A DNA stretch of 64,000 nucleotides from Colidextribacter sp. OB.20. Lineage in GTDB: Bacteria > Bacillota > Clostridia > Oscillospirales > Oscillospiraceae. The notes under the pieces are model-generated. The model did not search any database. It worked only from the letters and a program-made list of their open reading frames with translations, and was not told the origin of the DNA. This document shows, piece after piece, positions 16,720 to 25,468 of the stretch. The stretch covers positions 1 to 64,000 of the forward strand of contig NZ_QWKG01000020.1 in the NCBI RefSeq assembly GCF_009911595.1, given 5' to 3'. Every line of letters starts with the position of its first letter. Positions within the stretch are counted from its first letter, which is position 1. The position numbers were made by a program, and so were the translations under genes.

Positions 16720-16797
16720 CCGTAGGGGGCGGTCTTTGTGCCGCCCCGGGACTTATGCCGCGAACGACAGAGCGTCAGAGAGACTGCCCCCTACTGT
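16720..16797. repeat. Family-1 palindromic repeat
   Basis: Opens CCGTAGGGGGCGG and closes with CTGCCCCCTACTG, the same termini as the copy at 13858-13936. The middle part has diverged. It lies between the importer operon and the hydrogenase promoter. Confidence 0.7.
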
Positions 16798-16812
16798 AAT
16801 AAACGTAAAAAG

Positions 16813-16879
16813 GGGCTGGTCAAACGGGGCGGAATGGTGTAAAATGTCACTTGACAACAGGGACCAGCCCTAGTAGAAT
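16813..16879 (+). promoter_or_regulatory. Hydrogenase promoter flanked by a 9-bp inverted repeat
   Basis: A near-consensus promoter, TTGACA (16851-16856), 17-bp spacer, TAGAAT (16874-16879). A perfect inverted repeat GGGCTGGTC (16813-16821) / GACCAGCCC (16862-16870) brackets the -35, its right arm lying in the spacer. It may be a regulator-binding site that controls hydrogenase expression. Confidence 0.65.
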
Positions 16880-16986
16880 GGTTGGCGAAATGAAAGAAAA
16901 CCTGCAAAACGCAGGGAAATCTCCTAAAAATTGCAGAGATCACATACAGACTGTCTTTTGGCAGGAACAGGAGGAAGAGAGAACAT

Positions 16987-18474
16987 ATGAAGCACACCTT
17001 TGAAACAAAAATTCAGGAGCTGAAGACCTCCGTGCTGGCCGAGGTGGCCCGCCTGACCTGGGAGGATAAGCTCCAGACCGGCATTCTGGACATCCCTGAG
17101 AAGATTATCCCCGGCCCCGAGTCCAGCCTGCGCTGCTGTATCTACAAGGAGCGGGCTATCATCGGAAGCCGGGTCAAGATGGCTATGGGGGGAGACAAGT
17201 CCAACCCCAGCGTGGTGGAGGTCCTGCCCATCGCCTGCGACGAGTGCCCTGTCACCGAGATGACGGTCAGCGCCTCCTGCCGGGGCTGTCTGGCCACCCG
17301 CTGCGTCCACGCCTGCCCTAAGGACGCCATCAGCATTGTCAATCACCGGGCCACCATCGACCACAGCAAGTGCATCACCTGCGGCAAGTGCGTCAGCGCC
17401 TGCCAGTACAGCGCCATCGTGAAGAACCAGCGCCCCTGTGAGAAGGGCTGCCCCGCCAAGGCCATCTCCATGGGCCCGGACAAGAAGGCGTCTATTGATA
17501 TCAACGAGTGCATCTCTTGCGGCAACTGTGTCTATCAGTGCCCCTTCGGGGCCATCCAGGACAAGTCCTGGATTGTGGACACCATTAATATGATCCGGGG
17601 CGGCGCCCATTGGGGCTACAAGACCTACGCAGTCATCGCCCCCTCCATCGCCGGCCAGTTCTCCCCCGCGACCTACGGCCAGGTTGTGGCCGGCCTGAAG
17701 AAGATCGGCTTCTCGGGCGTGGCCGAGGTGGCCCTGGGCGCCGACATGGTGGCCGACCGGGAGTCCGACGAGCTGGCGGAGAAGGGGGTCCTCACCTCCT
17801 CCTGCTGCCCGGGCTTTGTGGGCTATGTGAAGAAGAAGCACCCCGAGCTGAACCAGTATGTCTCCCACACCCCCTCCCCCATGGTCATGATCGGCCTGCA
17901 CCTGAAGGAGAAGGAGCCCGACGCCAAGGTGGTCTTTGTCGGCCCCTGTGTGGCCAAGAAGAAGGAGTTCCAGCTGGGCCGCACCATGAACGCCATCGAC
18001 AGCGTGCTCACCTATGAGGAGCTGTACGCCCTGTTCCAGTCCAGGGACATCGACCTGGAGACGCTGGAGGAGGCCGAGCTGGACGAGGCCAGCGGCTATG
18101 GCCGGAACTTTGCCCGCAGCGGCGGCGTGGCCGAGGCCGTGGTCCAGACGCTCAAGGAGAAGGGCAGCGACTTCCAGGCCAAGGCTGTCCCGTGCAGCGG
18201 CACCGCCGCCTGCGAGGTGGCCCTGATGAAGCTGAAGGTGGGCCGCCTGGAGGGCAACTTCATCGAGGGCATGGCCTGCGAGGGCGGCTGCGTCCAGGGG
18301 GCCGGCTGTCTGGTCCGGAGCCCCAAGAACAAGCTGGATGTGGAGAAGCACGCCAAGGAGGCCAACGATCAGGGCCGGGGCGTGGTCCAGGCGGTGAATG
18401 CCGCCAAGGGCGTCGAGACCCCCGCGCCGGCAAAGGCCGCAGCAAAGGCTGAGGGCAAGGCTGAGAAGGCGTAA
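16987..18474 (+). CDS. Monomeric [FeFe]-hydrogenase, group B-like
   Basis: A 495-residue cytoplasmic iron-sulfur protein. Ferredoxin-like clusters are visible at CRGCLATRCVHACPKDA (about residues 98-114), CITCGKCVSACQ (about 130) and CISCGNCVYQCPFGA (about 174). The H-cluster motifs follow: L1 TSSCCPGFV near 268, L2 GPCVAKKKEF near 318 and L3 GMACEGGCVQGAGC near 428. The TSSCCPGFV form is that of the less-studied group B enzymes rather than the classical group A. The C-terminus has an Ala/Lys-rich tail (KAAAKAEGKAEKA). It would couple ferredoxin oxidation to H2 evolution or act in H2 sensing or uptake. It is a single-gene unit with its own promoter and terminator; maturases are not in the window. 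Confidence 0.88.
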   Translation: MKHTFETKIQELKTSVLAEVARLTWEDKLQTGILDIPEKIIPGPESSLRCCIYKERAIIGSRVKMAMGGDKSNPSVVEVLPIACDECPVTEMTVSASCRGCLATRCVHACPKDAISIVNHRATIDHSKCITCGKCVSACQYSAIVKNQRPCEKGCPAKAISMGPDKKASIDINECISCGNCVYQCPFGAIQDKSWIVDTINMIRGGAHWGYKTYAVIAPSIAGQFSPATYGQVVAGLKKIGFSGVAEVALGADMVADRESDELAEKGVLTSSCCPGFVGYVKKKHPELNQYVSHTPSPMVMIGLHLKEKEPDAKVVFVGPCVAKKKEFQLGRTMNAIDSVLTYEELYALFQSRDIDLETLEEAELDEASGYGRNFARSGGVAEAVVQTLKEKGSDFQAKAVPCSGTAACEVALMKLKVGRLEGNFIEGMACEGGCVQGAGCLVRSPKNKLDVEKHAKEANDQGRGVVQAVNAAKGVETPAPAKAAAKAEGKAEKA

Positions 18475-18488
18475 TCGAATACCTATCG

Positions 18489-18519
18489 ATCACCGTCCGT
18501 TTTGGACGGTGATTTTTTT
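18489..18519 (+). terminator. Hydrogenase terminator
   Basis: Stem ATCACCGTCC / GGACGGTGAT (18489-18498, 18504-18513), loop GTTTT, then a run of seven T. Confidence 0.9.
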
Positions 18520-18539
18520 GCAAAAATCTATTTTCCCTC

Positions 18540-18583
18540 TTGACAAGGGACTCTATTGGTGATATGGTTAGTTACACAAGTAA
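18540..18583 (+). promoter_or_regulatory. Promoter and likely operator of the GntR-ABC operon
   Basis: TTGACA (18540-18545), 17-bp spacer, TATGGT (18563-18568). The palindrome TTAC-ACAA-GTAA (18572-18583) sits just downstream of the -10, overlapping the transcription start. That is the position expected for autorepression by the YtrA-type GntR protein encoded next. Confidence 0.65.
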
Positions 18584-18620
18584 TGAACCAACAAACAAAT
18601 ACAATCACGGAGGTGATAAA

Positions 18621-19001
18621 ATGCGCGGGACTTTAAACGACCAGTCCCTGATCTATTTGCAGATTGCCCGGATGCTGGAGGACGACATCCTCCGGGGAGT
18701 CTACCGGGAGGAGGAGCAGGTGCCCTCCACCAACGAGCTGGCCCGGGGGTACAACATCAACCCGGCCACGGCGGCCAAGGGCATCAACCTGCTGGTATCG
18801 GACGGAATCTTGTACAAGCGCCGGGGCATCGGCATGTTTGTCTCGAAAGGAGCGGGGGAGACCGTGAAGCAGAAGAGGAAGGCCGCCTTTTACGACGGCT
18901 TTGTAAAGCCCCTGGTGAAGGAGGGGGCGTCCCTGGCCCTCACCGGGGAGGAACTTTTGGCCATGATTCAACAGGCCATTGGAGAGGAGAAAGAAAAATG
19001 A
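18621..19001 (+). CDS. GntR-family (YtrA subfamily) transcriptional repressor
   Basis: A 126-residue protein: winged HTH (SLIYLQIARMLEDDILRG, QVPSTNELARGYNINPATAA, DGILYKRRGIGMFVS) followed by a short helical tail of about 45 residues. This short form is typical of YtrA regulators, which sit in front of ABC transporters and repress their own operon. CGGAGGTGATAAA sets the ATG at 18621. Its stop overlaps the start of the ABC ATPase gene. The cognate signal is often a cell-wall-active compound in relatives, unknown here. Confidence 0.9.
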   Translation: MRGTLNDQSLIYLQIARMLEDDILRGVYREEEQVPSTNELARGYNINPATAAKGINLLVSDGILYKRRGIGMFVSKGAGETVKQKRKAAFYDGFVKPLVKEGASLALTGEELLAMIQQAIGEEKEK

Positions 19002-19885
19002 ACGCTGGAACATTAAAGGCAGAAAATCTCTGCAAATCCTACAAGGACAAGGAGGTCCTGCACAATCTGGACCTGACCATCGAGCCGGGGAAGATCTACG
19101 GCCTGATCGGGCGCAACGGGGCGGGCAAGACCACCCTGCTGGGCATTCTCACCGCCCAGAACACCAAAAACAGCGGCGAGGTCACCTACGACGGCCAGCC
19201 GGTGTGGGAGAATCAGCGGGCCTTAAGCGACATATGCTTCTCCCGGGAGCTCCAGCCCACCCTGTTCTCCGGGCCCAACAACCTGAAGATCAAGCACTAT
19301 CTCAAGTCCGCCGCCATCTACTACCCCAACTGGGACTTTGACTACGCCCTGCGCCTGCTGGACGAGTTCAAGCTGGAGACCAAGAAGAAAATCTCCCAGC
19401 TGTCCAAGGGCCAGATGTCCATGGTGACAATCCTGATTGCGTTAGCCAGCCGTGCCCCAGTGACGATCCTGGACGAGCCCGCCGCCGGGCTGGACGTGGT
19501 CATGCGGGAGCGCTTCTACCAGCTCCTCCTGGAGGACTTTGCCCAAACGGGCCGCACCTTCATCGTCTCCACCCACATCATTGAGGAGGCCGCCTCTGTT
19601 TTTGAGCGGGTCATCATCCTGGACGAGGGCCGCATTTTGGAGAACACCGACACCGAGGAGCTCATCAGTCAGTTCCGCTACGTCTCCGGCCGGGACGACG
19701 TGGTGGACGAGGCCTGCAAGGGGCTGGAGGTGCTGTCCACCCACCAGATGGGCCGGCACAAGACGGTGGCCGTCCGGGGGGACGCGGTGAAGCTGGAGGC
19801 CGCTCAGGAGGCCGACGTGGATATCGCCCCCATGAACCTGCAAAACGTCTTTGTGTCCCTGTGCGGCCACGGGGACACCCAGTAA
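18998..19885 (+). CDS. ABC transporter ATP-binding protein (YtrB-like)
   Basis: A 295-residue ATPase: Walker A GRNGAGKTT near residue 40, signature variant LSKGQMSM near 134, Walker B VTILDEPAAGLD near 152, and the C-terminal extension common in YtrB/drug-type ATPases. ATGA overlap with the regulator indicates coupled translation. It probably pairs with the two integral membrane proteins downstream to form an exporter. Confidence 0.9.
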   Translation: MNAGTLKAENLCKSYKDKEVLHNLDLTIEPGKIYGLIGRNGAGKTTLLGILTAQNTKNSGEVTYDGQPVWENQRALSDICFSRELQPTLFSGPNNLKIKHYLKSAAIYYPNWDFDYALRLLDEFKLETKKKISQLSKGQMSMVTILIALASRAPVTILDEPAAGLDVVMRERFYQLLLEDFAQTGRTFIVSTHIIEEAASVFERVIILDEGRILENTDTEELISQFRYVSGRDDVVDEACKGLEVLSTHQMGRHKTVAVRGDAVKLEAAQEADVDIAPMNLQNVFVSLCGHGDTQ

Positions 19886-19898
19886 GGGGGCGGGAACG

Positions 19899-20594
19899 AT
19901 GGTAAAATCCTTCCGATTTCTCCTGAACTTCACCTGGGCCAACCTGGGGGCCATCTTCGGCTTCGCCGCCGTGGTGATCGTGGGCTGCTACGCCACCGGC
20001 GTGCCCGATAACCCGGAAAGCGGCAATCTCTTTGAGACCTACTACTCCATGTTTCCAACTATGATCCTGCTGTGCCTGTTTCTCTACGCCTTCGCCCTGT
20101 GCACCAATAACCTGAATCTGGGGCTGTCCTTCGGAGGGCGGCGGGGGGACTTCTTCTGGGCCCTCCAGGGGATTATGGTGTTCTACGCGGCCATCTGCTG
20201 GGCCCTCCAGCTCTTTATGTCCGCCTTTCCCGCCCTGGCCAACTGGGAGGCCCGGGAGCGGTGGACCCTGCTGAACCTGTTCGGGGGCCGGGTGTGGGTC
20301 TTCCCCCTGGTGTGCCTGGTGCTGATGGTGCTGGGCTGTCTCAGCGGGATGGTGGTGGTGAAACACAAGGTCCTGGGCGGTATCCTGGTCACCCTGTCTA
20401 TTTTTGTTATGATAGGGGTTACATGCTTTATGATTTTGTTGACTGAGACCAAAATCATGGACTTTCTTCTGGATACGGAGTGGAGCTGGCTGTGGACCAC
20501 CCTGCCGAAGGTCATGGCCGCCGTGCTGACCGTCTGCGCCGTGGGGGGAGAGCTTTTCATTTGGCGGACCATCCAGCGCTATGTTGTGAGGTGA
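19899..20594 (+). CDS. Six-helix membrane protein, probable ABC permease subunit
   Basis: A 231-residue hydrophobic protein with about six transmembrane helices (first at FTWANLGAIFGFAAVVIVGC). A small motif, NLGLSFGGRRGDFFW, on the second cytoplasmic loop resembles the region of ABC-2-like permeases that contacts the ATPase. The ATG at 19899 follows AAGGGGG, and longer frames into the ATPase gene are unlikely. It is encoded between the ATPase and a second membrane protein. Confidence 0.75.
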   Translation: MVKSFRFLLNFTWANLGAIFGFAAVVIVGCYATGVPDNPESGNLFETYYSMFPTMILLCLFLYAFALCTNNLNLGLSFGGRRGDFFWALQGIMVFYAAICWALQLFMSAFPALANWEARERWTLLNLFGGRVWVFPLVCLVLMVLGCLSGMVVVKHKVLGGILVTLSIFVMIGVTCFMILLTETKIMDFLLDTEWSWLWTTLPKVMAAVLTVCAVGGELFIWRTIQRYVVR

Positions 20595-20600
20595 GTGGAG

Positions 20601-21380
20601 ATGATGAAAAAACTGATTAAGCTGAACCTGGACGACCTGGCCCTCTACCTGGCGGTGGAGGGAGGCCTGTTCCTGGTGATTCAAATTATCATCGGCTGCG
20701 TCATGCGCTTTGGCCGGCCGGACACCAGCGTCACCGTGTCCTGCATCCTGTTCCCTATTGTGGGCGGCTTCACCGCCCTGGTTGCGGGCATCTCCCATGT
20801 GGGGGTCAGCTTTGACCAGGCCCTGCGCTTCGGCCAGACTCGGAAGCGGGCCCTGGGCCTGACCCTGGGGCTGTGCGCCTTCGAGTCCGCCTTCGCCCTG
20901 GCCCTGGGCGGACTGCTGGCCGCCGTGGAGCGGTTCCTCTGTGTCCCCCTGTGGGCCAGGCTGTCCGGGATGAACGGCTGGGTAATGGGAGGGTCCGGTG
21001 TGATGGAATTTGCAGTCTCTCCCGGCCACGACGCCCCTATTACCGGGAAGATCTTTGAGAATATGGCCGGGGAGCTGGTTCCTGTGCCGGAGAAAACCCT
21101 GATTATTGAGACATTTACCCTGGACTGGTACTGGTGGCTGCTGATCTTCGCCCTGGCTGTAGGCGGGGGCATGATCGTCGGGGCGGTGCTCCAGCGCTTC
21201 GGGGGCAAGGGCGGCTGGATCATCTGGGGTATCTGCGTCGTCCCCATGCTCCTGCTTCAGATTTTTCCCCGGGAGCTGGTCTCCTCCGTTGAATTGATGG
21301 TCCCTGTACTGGCTGTCCTTTTCGTGGCCGGATTCCTCTGGTCCCTCTGGTCCTTACTCCACGCGGTGGTGCGGTCATAG
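20601..21380 (+). CDS. Membrane protein, probable second permease subunit
   Basis: A 259-residue protein with about six predicted helices. The segment VSFDQALRFGQTRKRALGLTL matches in style the SFGGRRGDF loop of its upstream neighbour, so the two are likely a heterodimeric permease pair. GAGGTG at 20588-20593 favours ATG at 20601; GTG at 20595 is too close. It is the last gene of the operon, ended by a strong terminator. Confidence 0.75.
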   Translation: MMKKLIKLNLDDLALYLAVEGGLFLVIQIIIGCVMRFGRPDTSVTVSCILFPIVGGFTALVAGISHVGVSFDQALRFGQTRKRALGLTLGLCAFESAFALALGGLLAAVERFLCVPLWARLSGMNGWVMGGSGVMEFAVSPGHDAPITGKIFENMAGELVPVPEKTLIIETFTLDWYWWLLIFALAVGGGMIVGAVLQRFGGKGGWIIWGICVVPMLLLQIFPRELVSSVELMVPVLAVLFVAGFLWSLWSLLHAVVRS

Positions 21381-21385
21381 CGCTG

Positions 21386-21415
21386 AAGCGGGCGGTCGAA
21401 AGACCGCCCGCTTTT
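21386..21415 (+). terminator. Terminator of the GntR-ABC operon
   Basis: A 12-bp perfect stem AAGCGGGCGGTC / GACCGCCCGCTT (21386-21397 and 21402-21413), GAAA tetraloop, then TTGG. The U tract is short but the stem is very strong. Confidence 0.8.
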
Positions 21416-21417
21416 GG

Positions 21418-21446
21418 TTGCTTTTGGATGGAAGATGTGGTATGCT
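21418..21446 (+). promoter_or_regulatory. Promoter of type I toxin mRNA (locus 1)
   Basis: TTGCTT (21418-21423), 17-bp spacer, TATGCT (21441-21446). It gives a leader of about 105 bases before the toxin start, with a G/C-rich hairpin around 21507-21530 that may limit translation. Confidence 0.6.
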
Positions 21447-21556
21447 GAAAACAGGAAAGAATGATCTTTCAGCGCTGCTTGTAACGGTATGCGGTTGGCC
21501 CTCTGACAGGGGGCAGCTTCTTTGCCCCCTGATCCTGCGAAAGGGGGGCTTGCCCT

Positions 21557-21643
21557 ATGGTGACTTACTCTGATATGTTTACATACAGCCTGGTTATCAT
21601 CGGCATTATCGGTCTCTTCATTGCGGCCAATAAAAAGAAGTAA
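21557..21643 (+). CDS. Holin-like type I toxin peptide, 28 aa
   Basis: The ATG at 21557 follows AAGGGGGG (21541-21548). The peptide starts MVTYSDMFTYSLVIIGIIGL, one transmembrane helix, and ends in the basic tail FIAANKKK. Sequence form and length match the putative holin-like toxin family (Hol_Tox type) of Firmicutes. The terminator hairpin overlaps its stop codon. A minus-strand RNA starting near 21727 would overlap its 3' end, which is the usual layout of type I toxin-antitoxin loci. Toxicity is inferred, not shown. Confidence 0.75.
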   Translation: MVTYSDMFTYSLVIIGIIGLFIAANKKK

Positions 21644-21677
21644 CCGCCCGGTCCCTCAACCTGCGGTTACTCCTTTT
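21640..21677. terminator. Shared bidirectional terminator of toxin locus 1
   Basis: Arms GTAACCGC (21640-21647) and GCGGTTAC (21663-21670), followed by TCCTTTTT for the plus strand. The complement (CTTCTTTTTATT past the other arm) gives T-richness for the minus strand. Confidence 0.7.
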
Positions 21678-21729
21678 TGAGTAATTAAGTTTTAGGGGGC
21701 CAGCCGCTTGCCGGCAGCGCCCTTTCTAT
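21640..21729 (-). ncRNA. Candidate antisense antitoxin RNA (locus 1)
   Basis: A good minus-strand promoter, TTGACA (complement of 21757-21762), 17-bp spacer, TATACT (complement of 21734-21739), would start an RNA near 21727. That RNA runs toward the toxin gene and ends at the shared GTAACCGC/GCGGTTAC hairpin. It includes the complement of 21694-21712, a near direct repeat of 21508-21526 in the toxin leader (AGGGGGC-AGC...TTGCC), so the two RNAs can pair at two places. Confidence 0.6.
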
Positions 21730-21794
21730 TTTTAGTATAGCCGCAAGTTCAGGCTTTGTCAATCGTCCTATGCTCTTTTCCCCAGAAAAGATAA

Positions 21795-21823
21795 TTGCAT
21801 TTTCCCCGGCCTTTTGGTATAAT
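21795..21823 (+). promoter_or_regulatory. Promoter of smc operon
   Basis: TTGCAT (21795-21800), 17-bp spacer, TATAAT (21818-21823). A small GGCGGG/CCCGCC hairpin lies in the leader near 21853-21871. It directs smc, the zinc-ribbon gene and ftsY. Confidence 0.8.
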
Positions 21824-21895
21824 GTAACATCTATTGGTATGTACAGACGCAGGCGGGGAGAGAACCCGCCGTTCAGATGATATGAGGTGGCCTGA

Positions 21896-24800
21896 TTGTA
21901 TCTAAAAGCATTGGAAATCCAGGGCTTTAAGTCCTTTCCTGACAAGACGGTCCTCACCTTCGGGGAGGACATCACCGCCATTGTAGGGCCCAACGGCTCG
22001 GGCAAGTCCAACATCTCCGACGCCATCCGCTGGGTGATGGGGGAGCAGTCCACCCGGGCTCTCCGGGGGGGCAAGATGGAGGACGTGATTTTCGGCGGCA
22101 CCGCCAAGCGGAAGCAGACGGGCTACGCCGAGGTCTCTCTGGTGCTGGACAACACCGGCCGCCTCTTCGACATGGAGGAGTCCGAGGTGATGGTCACCCG
22201 GCGGTACTACCGCTCCGGCGAGAGCGAGTACTATATCAACCGCCGCTCCGTCCGCTTAAAGGACGTAAACGAGCTGTTTATGGACACCGGCCTGGGCCGG
22301 GAGGGCTACTCCATCATTGGCCAGGGCCGCATCGACGAGATCCTTTCCGTAAAGTCCGCCGACCGCCGGGAGGTATTTGAGGAGGCCGCCGGCATCTCCC
22401 GCTACCGCCACCGGAAGGAGGAGGCGGAGCGCAAGCTGGAGCGCACCGACGAGAATCTGGTCCGCATCAACGACAAAATATCCGAGCTTGAATTGCAGGT
22501 GGAGCCCCTCCGGGAGCAGAGCGAGAAGGCGAAGAAGTTCCTGGTCCTCCGGGATGAGCTGCGGGGGCTGGAAATTTCCGTCTGGCTGGACACCCTGGAG
22601 CGCATCCGGGCCGGCAATATCAAGCTGGAGGCCGACTACCAGGAGGCCGTCCGCCGAAAGGAGGAGGTCCGCGTCGCCCAGGAGAAGGCCTATGCCGCCG
22701 CGGAGAAATTTTCCCAGGAGATGCGGGATAAGGACGTGGAGGCCGACCGGCTCCGGTTTGAGATGCAGGGCCGCCAGGCCCAGGCCAACGAGCTGGAGTC
22801 GGCTATCGCTGTGCTGAAAAGCAGCATCCAGCACAATCTGGAGTCCGCCCAGCGCATCAAGGCCGACCTGGAGCAGCAGGAGGGCCGGGAGGGCTCTCTG
22901 GCCGAGCAGATCGGCCAGCGAAAGGCCCGGCTGGCTGAGATTGAGACCCAGCTGGAGGAGGGACGGGCTGCCCTGACGGACAAGAGCCGTCAGGCGGAGG
23001 AGGCCGCCCGGTCCGCCGGCACCCTGGCCAAGGAGCTGGAGGAGCTGCGGGCCAGGGCCGATCTGGGGACCTCCGGGGCCGCCGAGGCCAAGGCCCTGCT
23101 GTCCGCCCTGGCCGCCGCCGCCCAGGAGGTCATGGACCGGGACGAGACCGTCCGCCGGGAGGCCAACGAGCTGGAGGACCGGCTGGAGGAGGCCCAAAAG
23201 GAGGCCCGGTCCGCTAAGCGCCGGTACGACGACGCGGTGGAGGAGCGGGACGCGGTAAAAAATGTGATCCAGGGCTACCAGCTGCGGATGGACTCCCGAA
23301 AGAAGAAGTGGGACCAGACAAAGGAGCAGCAGGTGAAGCTGCAGATGGAGGAGAACGCCCTCACCTCCAGAATCAAACTTCTCACCGAGATGGAGCGGGA
23401 GCACGAGGGCTACACCAAGGCGGTCAAGCTGGTGATGGCCGAGGCCCAGCGGGGGACCCTGAGCAATATCCACGGCCCGGTGGCCGACCTGCTGAAGGTC
23501 CCGGATCAGTACACCGTTGCCATTGAGACCGCCTTGGGCGGGGCCATGCAGAACATCGTGGTGGACCGGGAGGAGGACGGCAAGGCCGTTATCCAGTATT
23601 TGAAGCGCCGGGACGGGGGAAGGGCCACCATCCTGCCCCTCAGCTCCATCCGCCCCGGCTCCCTCCGGGAGGAGCGGGAGCTCTCCGGAGAGCCCGGCTT
23701 TGTGGGTGTCGGGGACAAGCTGATCTCCTTCGACCCCAGATATCAGAACGTATTTTCCAACCTGCTGGGCCGGGTGGCCGTGATGGAGAACCTGGACGCC
23801 GCCATCGCCGCCGCCCGGAAGTACGGCTATAAGTTCCGCATCGTCACCCTGGACGGCCAGGTCCTGAATCCCGGCGGGTCCATGACGGGCGGCTCCGCCA
23901 GCCGCAGCGCCGGCATCCTCAGCCGGGCCAACGAGCTGGAGCGGCTGAACAGCCAGCTGGCCGGCATCCGCACCCGTGTGGCGGAGACGGCGAAGGCGGT
24001 GGCCGAGGCGGAGCGGGAATCCACCGCCGCCGCCTATGAGCTGGAGACCTCCCAGGCCCAGCTGCGCACCTGGGAGGATGCCATCCTGAAGGCGGAGGGC
24101 GAGCTGTCCCAGCGGCGCACCGTCACCGCCGAGCTGGAGCGCCAGGGGGAGACCCACCGGGAGGAGCTGGAGCAGCTGAAGAGCCGGTCCGCTCAGATCG
24201 AGACCGACACCCGGGCTGCCCGGGCCCGCATCCAGACCCTGGAGGGGGAGACCGCCGCCCTGAAAAGCGAGGCCGAGGGCAAGGCCAGGGGCCAGACCGA
24301 GGTCCAGGAGCGGTCTGCCCGCATTGCCCGGGAGGCGGCGGAGCTCACCGCCGCCCAGGCGGCCCTGGAGGCGGAGCGGGAGGCCACAAGGTCGGGCCTC
24401 ACCGAGCTGGAGAACCTCAAGGCCAGCATGGCCGGGGACCGGGACCAGAGCCGGGCGCTGATGGCCGGCTATGAGGAGAAAAATCAGAGCATTACCAGGG
24501 AAATCGCGGAAAAGGAGGCGGCCCTGGCGGGCCTGCAAAGGGAAAACCAGAGCCGGAGTGAGACCATTTCCCGGCTGAATCAGGAGAAGCTGGACCTGGA
24601 GGGCCAGCGGGTGAAGGCCACCAGGGAGAGCCAGGGGCTGAACGAGGAGCTGCTGCGCACCGAGGGGGAGGCCTCCCGGCTGGAGCAGAAGAAGGTGGCT
24701 GCCTCTCTGGAGGAGAAGCAGCTGTTAGACAAGCTGTGGGAAAACTATGAGCTGAGCCACGAGGCCGCCCGCCAGCAGAGGGTGGAGATCGAGTCGGTCC

Positions 24801-25468
24801 AGAAGGCCAGCCGCCGCATCGCCGAGCTGAAGCGGTCCATCTCCGGACTGGGCAGCGTGAACGTGGGGGCTATCGAGGAGTTCCAGCGGGTGAACGAGCG
24901 GTACACCTACCTCACCGACCAGCGGGACGACGTGGACAAGGCCAAAAAGGAGCTGGAGGAGATCATCGCCGGCATTACCAGTGAGATGAAATCCATCTTC
25001 CAGCGGGAGTTCGACACCATTAACGAGGCCTTCGGCCAGACCTTTCTGGAGCTCTTCGGGGGCGGCAAGGCCACCCTGGAGCTGGAGGACCCGGAGGATA
25101 TCCTCAACTGCGGCATTGAGATCAAGGTCCAGCCCCCGGGCAAGGCGCTGAAAATCATCACCCTGCTCTCCGGCGGTGAGAAGGCCTTCGTAGCCATCGC
25201 CCTCTACTTTGCCATTTTGAAGGTCCGCCCCACCCCCTTCGTGGTCATGGACGAGATCGAGGCCGCCCTGGACGACAACAACGTGGTCCGCTTCGCCCGG
25301 TATATGCGGGCTATGTCGGAAAAGACCCAGTTTATCGTCATCACCCACCGCCGGGGCACCATGGAGGAGGCCGACGTGCTCTACGGCGTCACCATGCAGG
25401 AGCAGGGCGTGAGCCGTATGCTGACCATTAACCTGAACGACGTGGAAAAGGAATTGAATATCCGATGA
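21896..25468 (+). CDS. smc: Chromosome segregation protein SMC
   Basis: A 1190-residue condensin ATPase of full family length: N-terminal Walker A GPNGSGKSN near residue 32, long coiled coils (about 170-500 and 680-1000), and a hinge around residues 520-660 with the conserved Gly-rich NPGGSMTGGSAS. At the C-terminus are the ABC signature LLSGGEKA and Walker B FVVMDEIEAALDD. It starts with TTG preceded by GAGGTGG (no ATG gives the conserved MYLKALEIQGFKSF start). It dimerises and, with ScpAB, organises and separates the chromosome. The gene overlaps the next one (ATGA) in the conserved smc-ftsY order. Confidence 0.98.
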   Translation: MYLKALEIQGFKSFPDKTVLTFGEDITAIVGPNGSGKSNISDAIRWVMGEQSTRALRGGKMEDVIFGGTAKRKQTGYAEVSLVLDNTGRLFDMEESEVMVTRRYYRSGESEYYINRRSVRLKDVNELFMDTGLGREGYSIIGQGRIDEILSVKSADRREVFEEAAGISRYRHRKEEAERKLERTDENLVRINDKISELELQVEPLREQSEKAKKFLVLRDELRGLEISVWLDTLERIRAGNIKLEADYQEAVRRKEEVRVAQEKAYAAAEKFSQEMRDKDVEADRLRFEMQGRQAQANELESAIAVLKSSIQHNLESAQRIKADLEQQEGREGSLAEQIGQRKARLAEIETQLEEGRAALTDKSRQAEEAARSAGTLAKELEELRARADLGTSGAAEAKALLSALAAAAQEVMDRDETVRREANELEDRLEEAQKEARSAKRRYDDAVEERDAVKNVIQGYQLRMDSRKKKWDQTKEQQVKLQMEENALTSRIKLLTEMEREHEGYTKAVKLVMAEAQRGTLSNIHGPVADLLKVPDQYTVAIETALGGAMQNIVVDREEDGKAVIQYLKRRDGGRATILPLSSIRPGSLREERELSGEPGFVGVGDKLISFDPRYQNVFSNLLGRVAVMENLDAAIAAARKYGYKFRIVTLDGQVLNPGGSMTGGSASRSAGILSRANELERLNSQLAGIRTRVAETAKAVAEAERESTAAAYELETSQAQLRTWEDAILKAEGELSQRRTVTAELERQGETHREELEQLKSRSAQIETDTRAARARIQTLEGETAALKSEAEGKARGQTEVQERSARIAREAAELTAAQAALEAEREATRSGLTELENLKASMAGDRDQSRALMAGYEEKNQSITREIAEKEAALAGLQRENQSRSETISRLNQEKLDLEGQRVKATRESQGLNEELLRTEGEASRLEQKKVAASLEEKQLLDKLWENYELSHEAARQQRVEIESVQKASRRIAELKRSISGLGSVNVGAIEEFQRVNERYTYLTDQRDDVDKAKKELEEIIAGITSEMKSIFQREFDTINEAFGQTFLELFGGGKATLELEDPEDILNCGIEIKVQPPGKALKIITLLSGGEKAFVAIALYFAILKVRPTPFVVMDEIEAALDDNNVVRFARYMRAMSEKTQFIVITHRRGTMEEADVLYGVTMQEQGVSRMLTINLNDVEKELNIR

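Noticed and set aside
22256-24538. 760-codon minus-strand frame opposite smc
   Set aside because: Antisense shadow of the smc coiled coil; Leu/Gly-rich translation without any recognisable domain.
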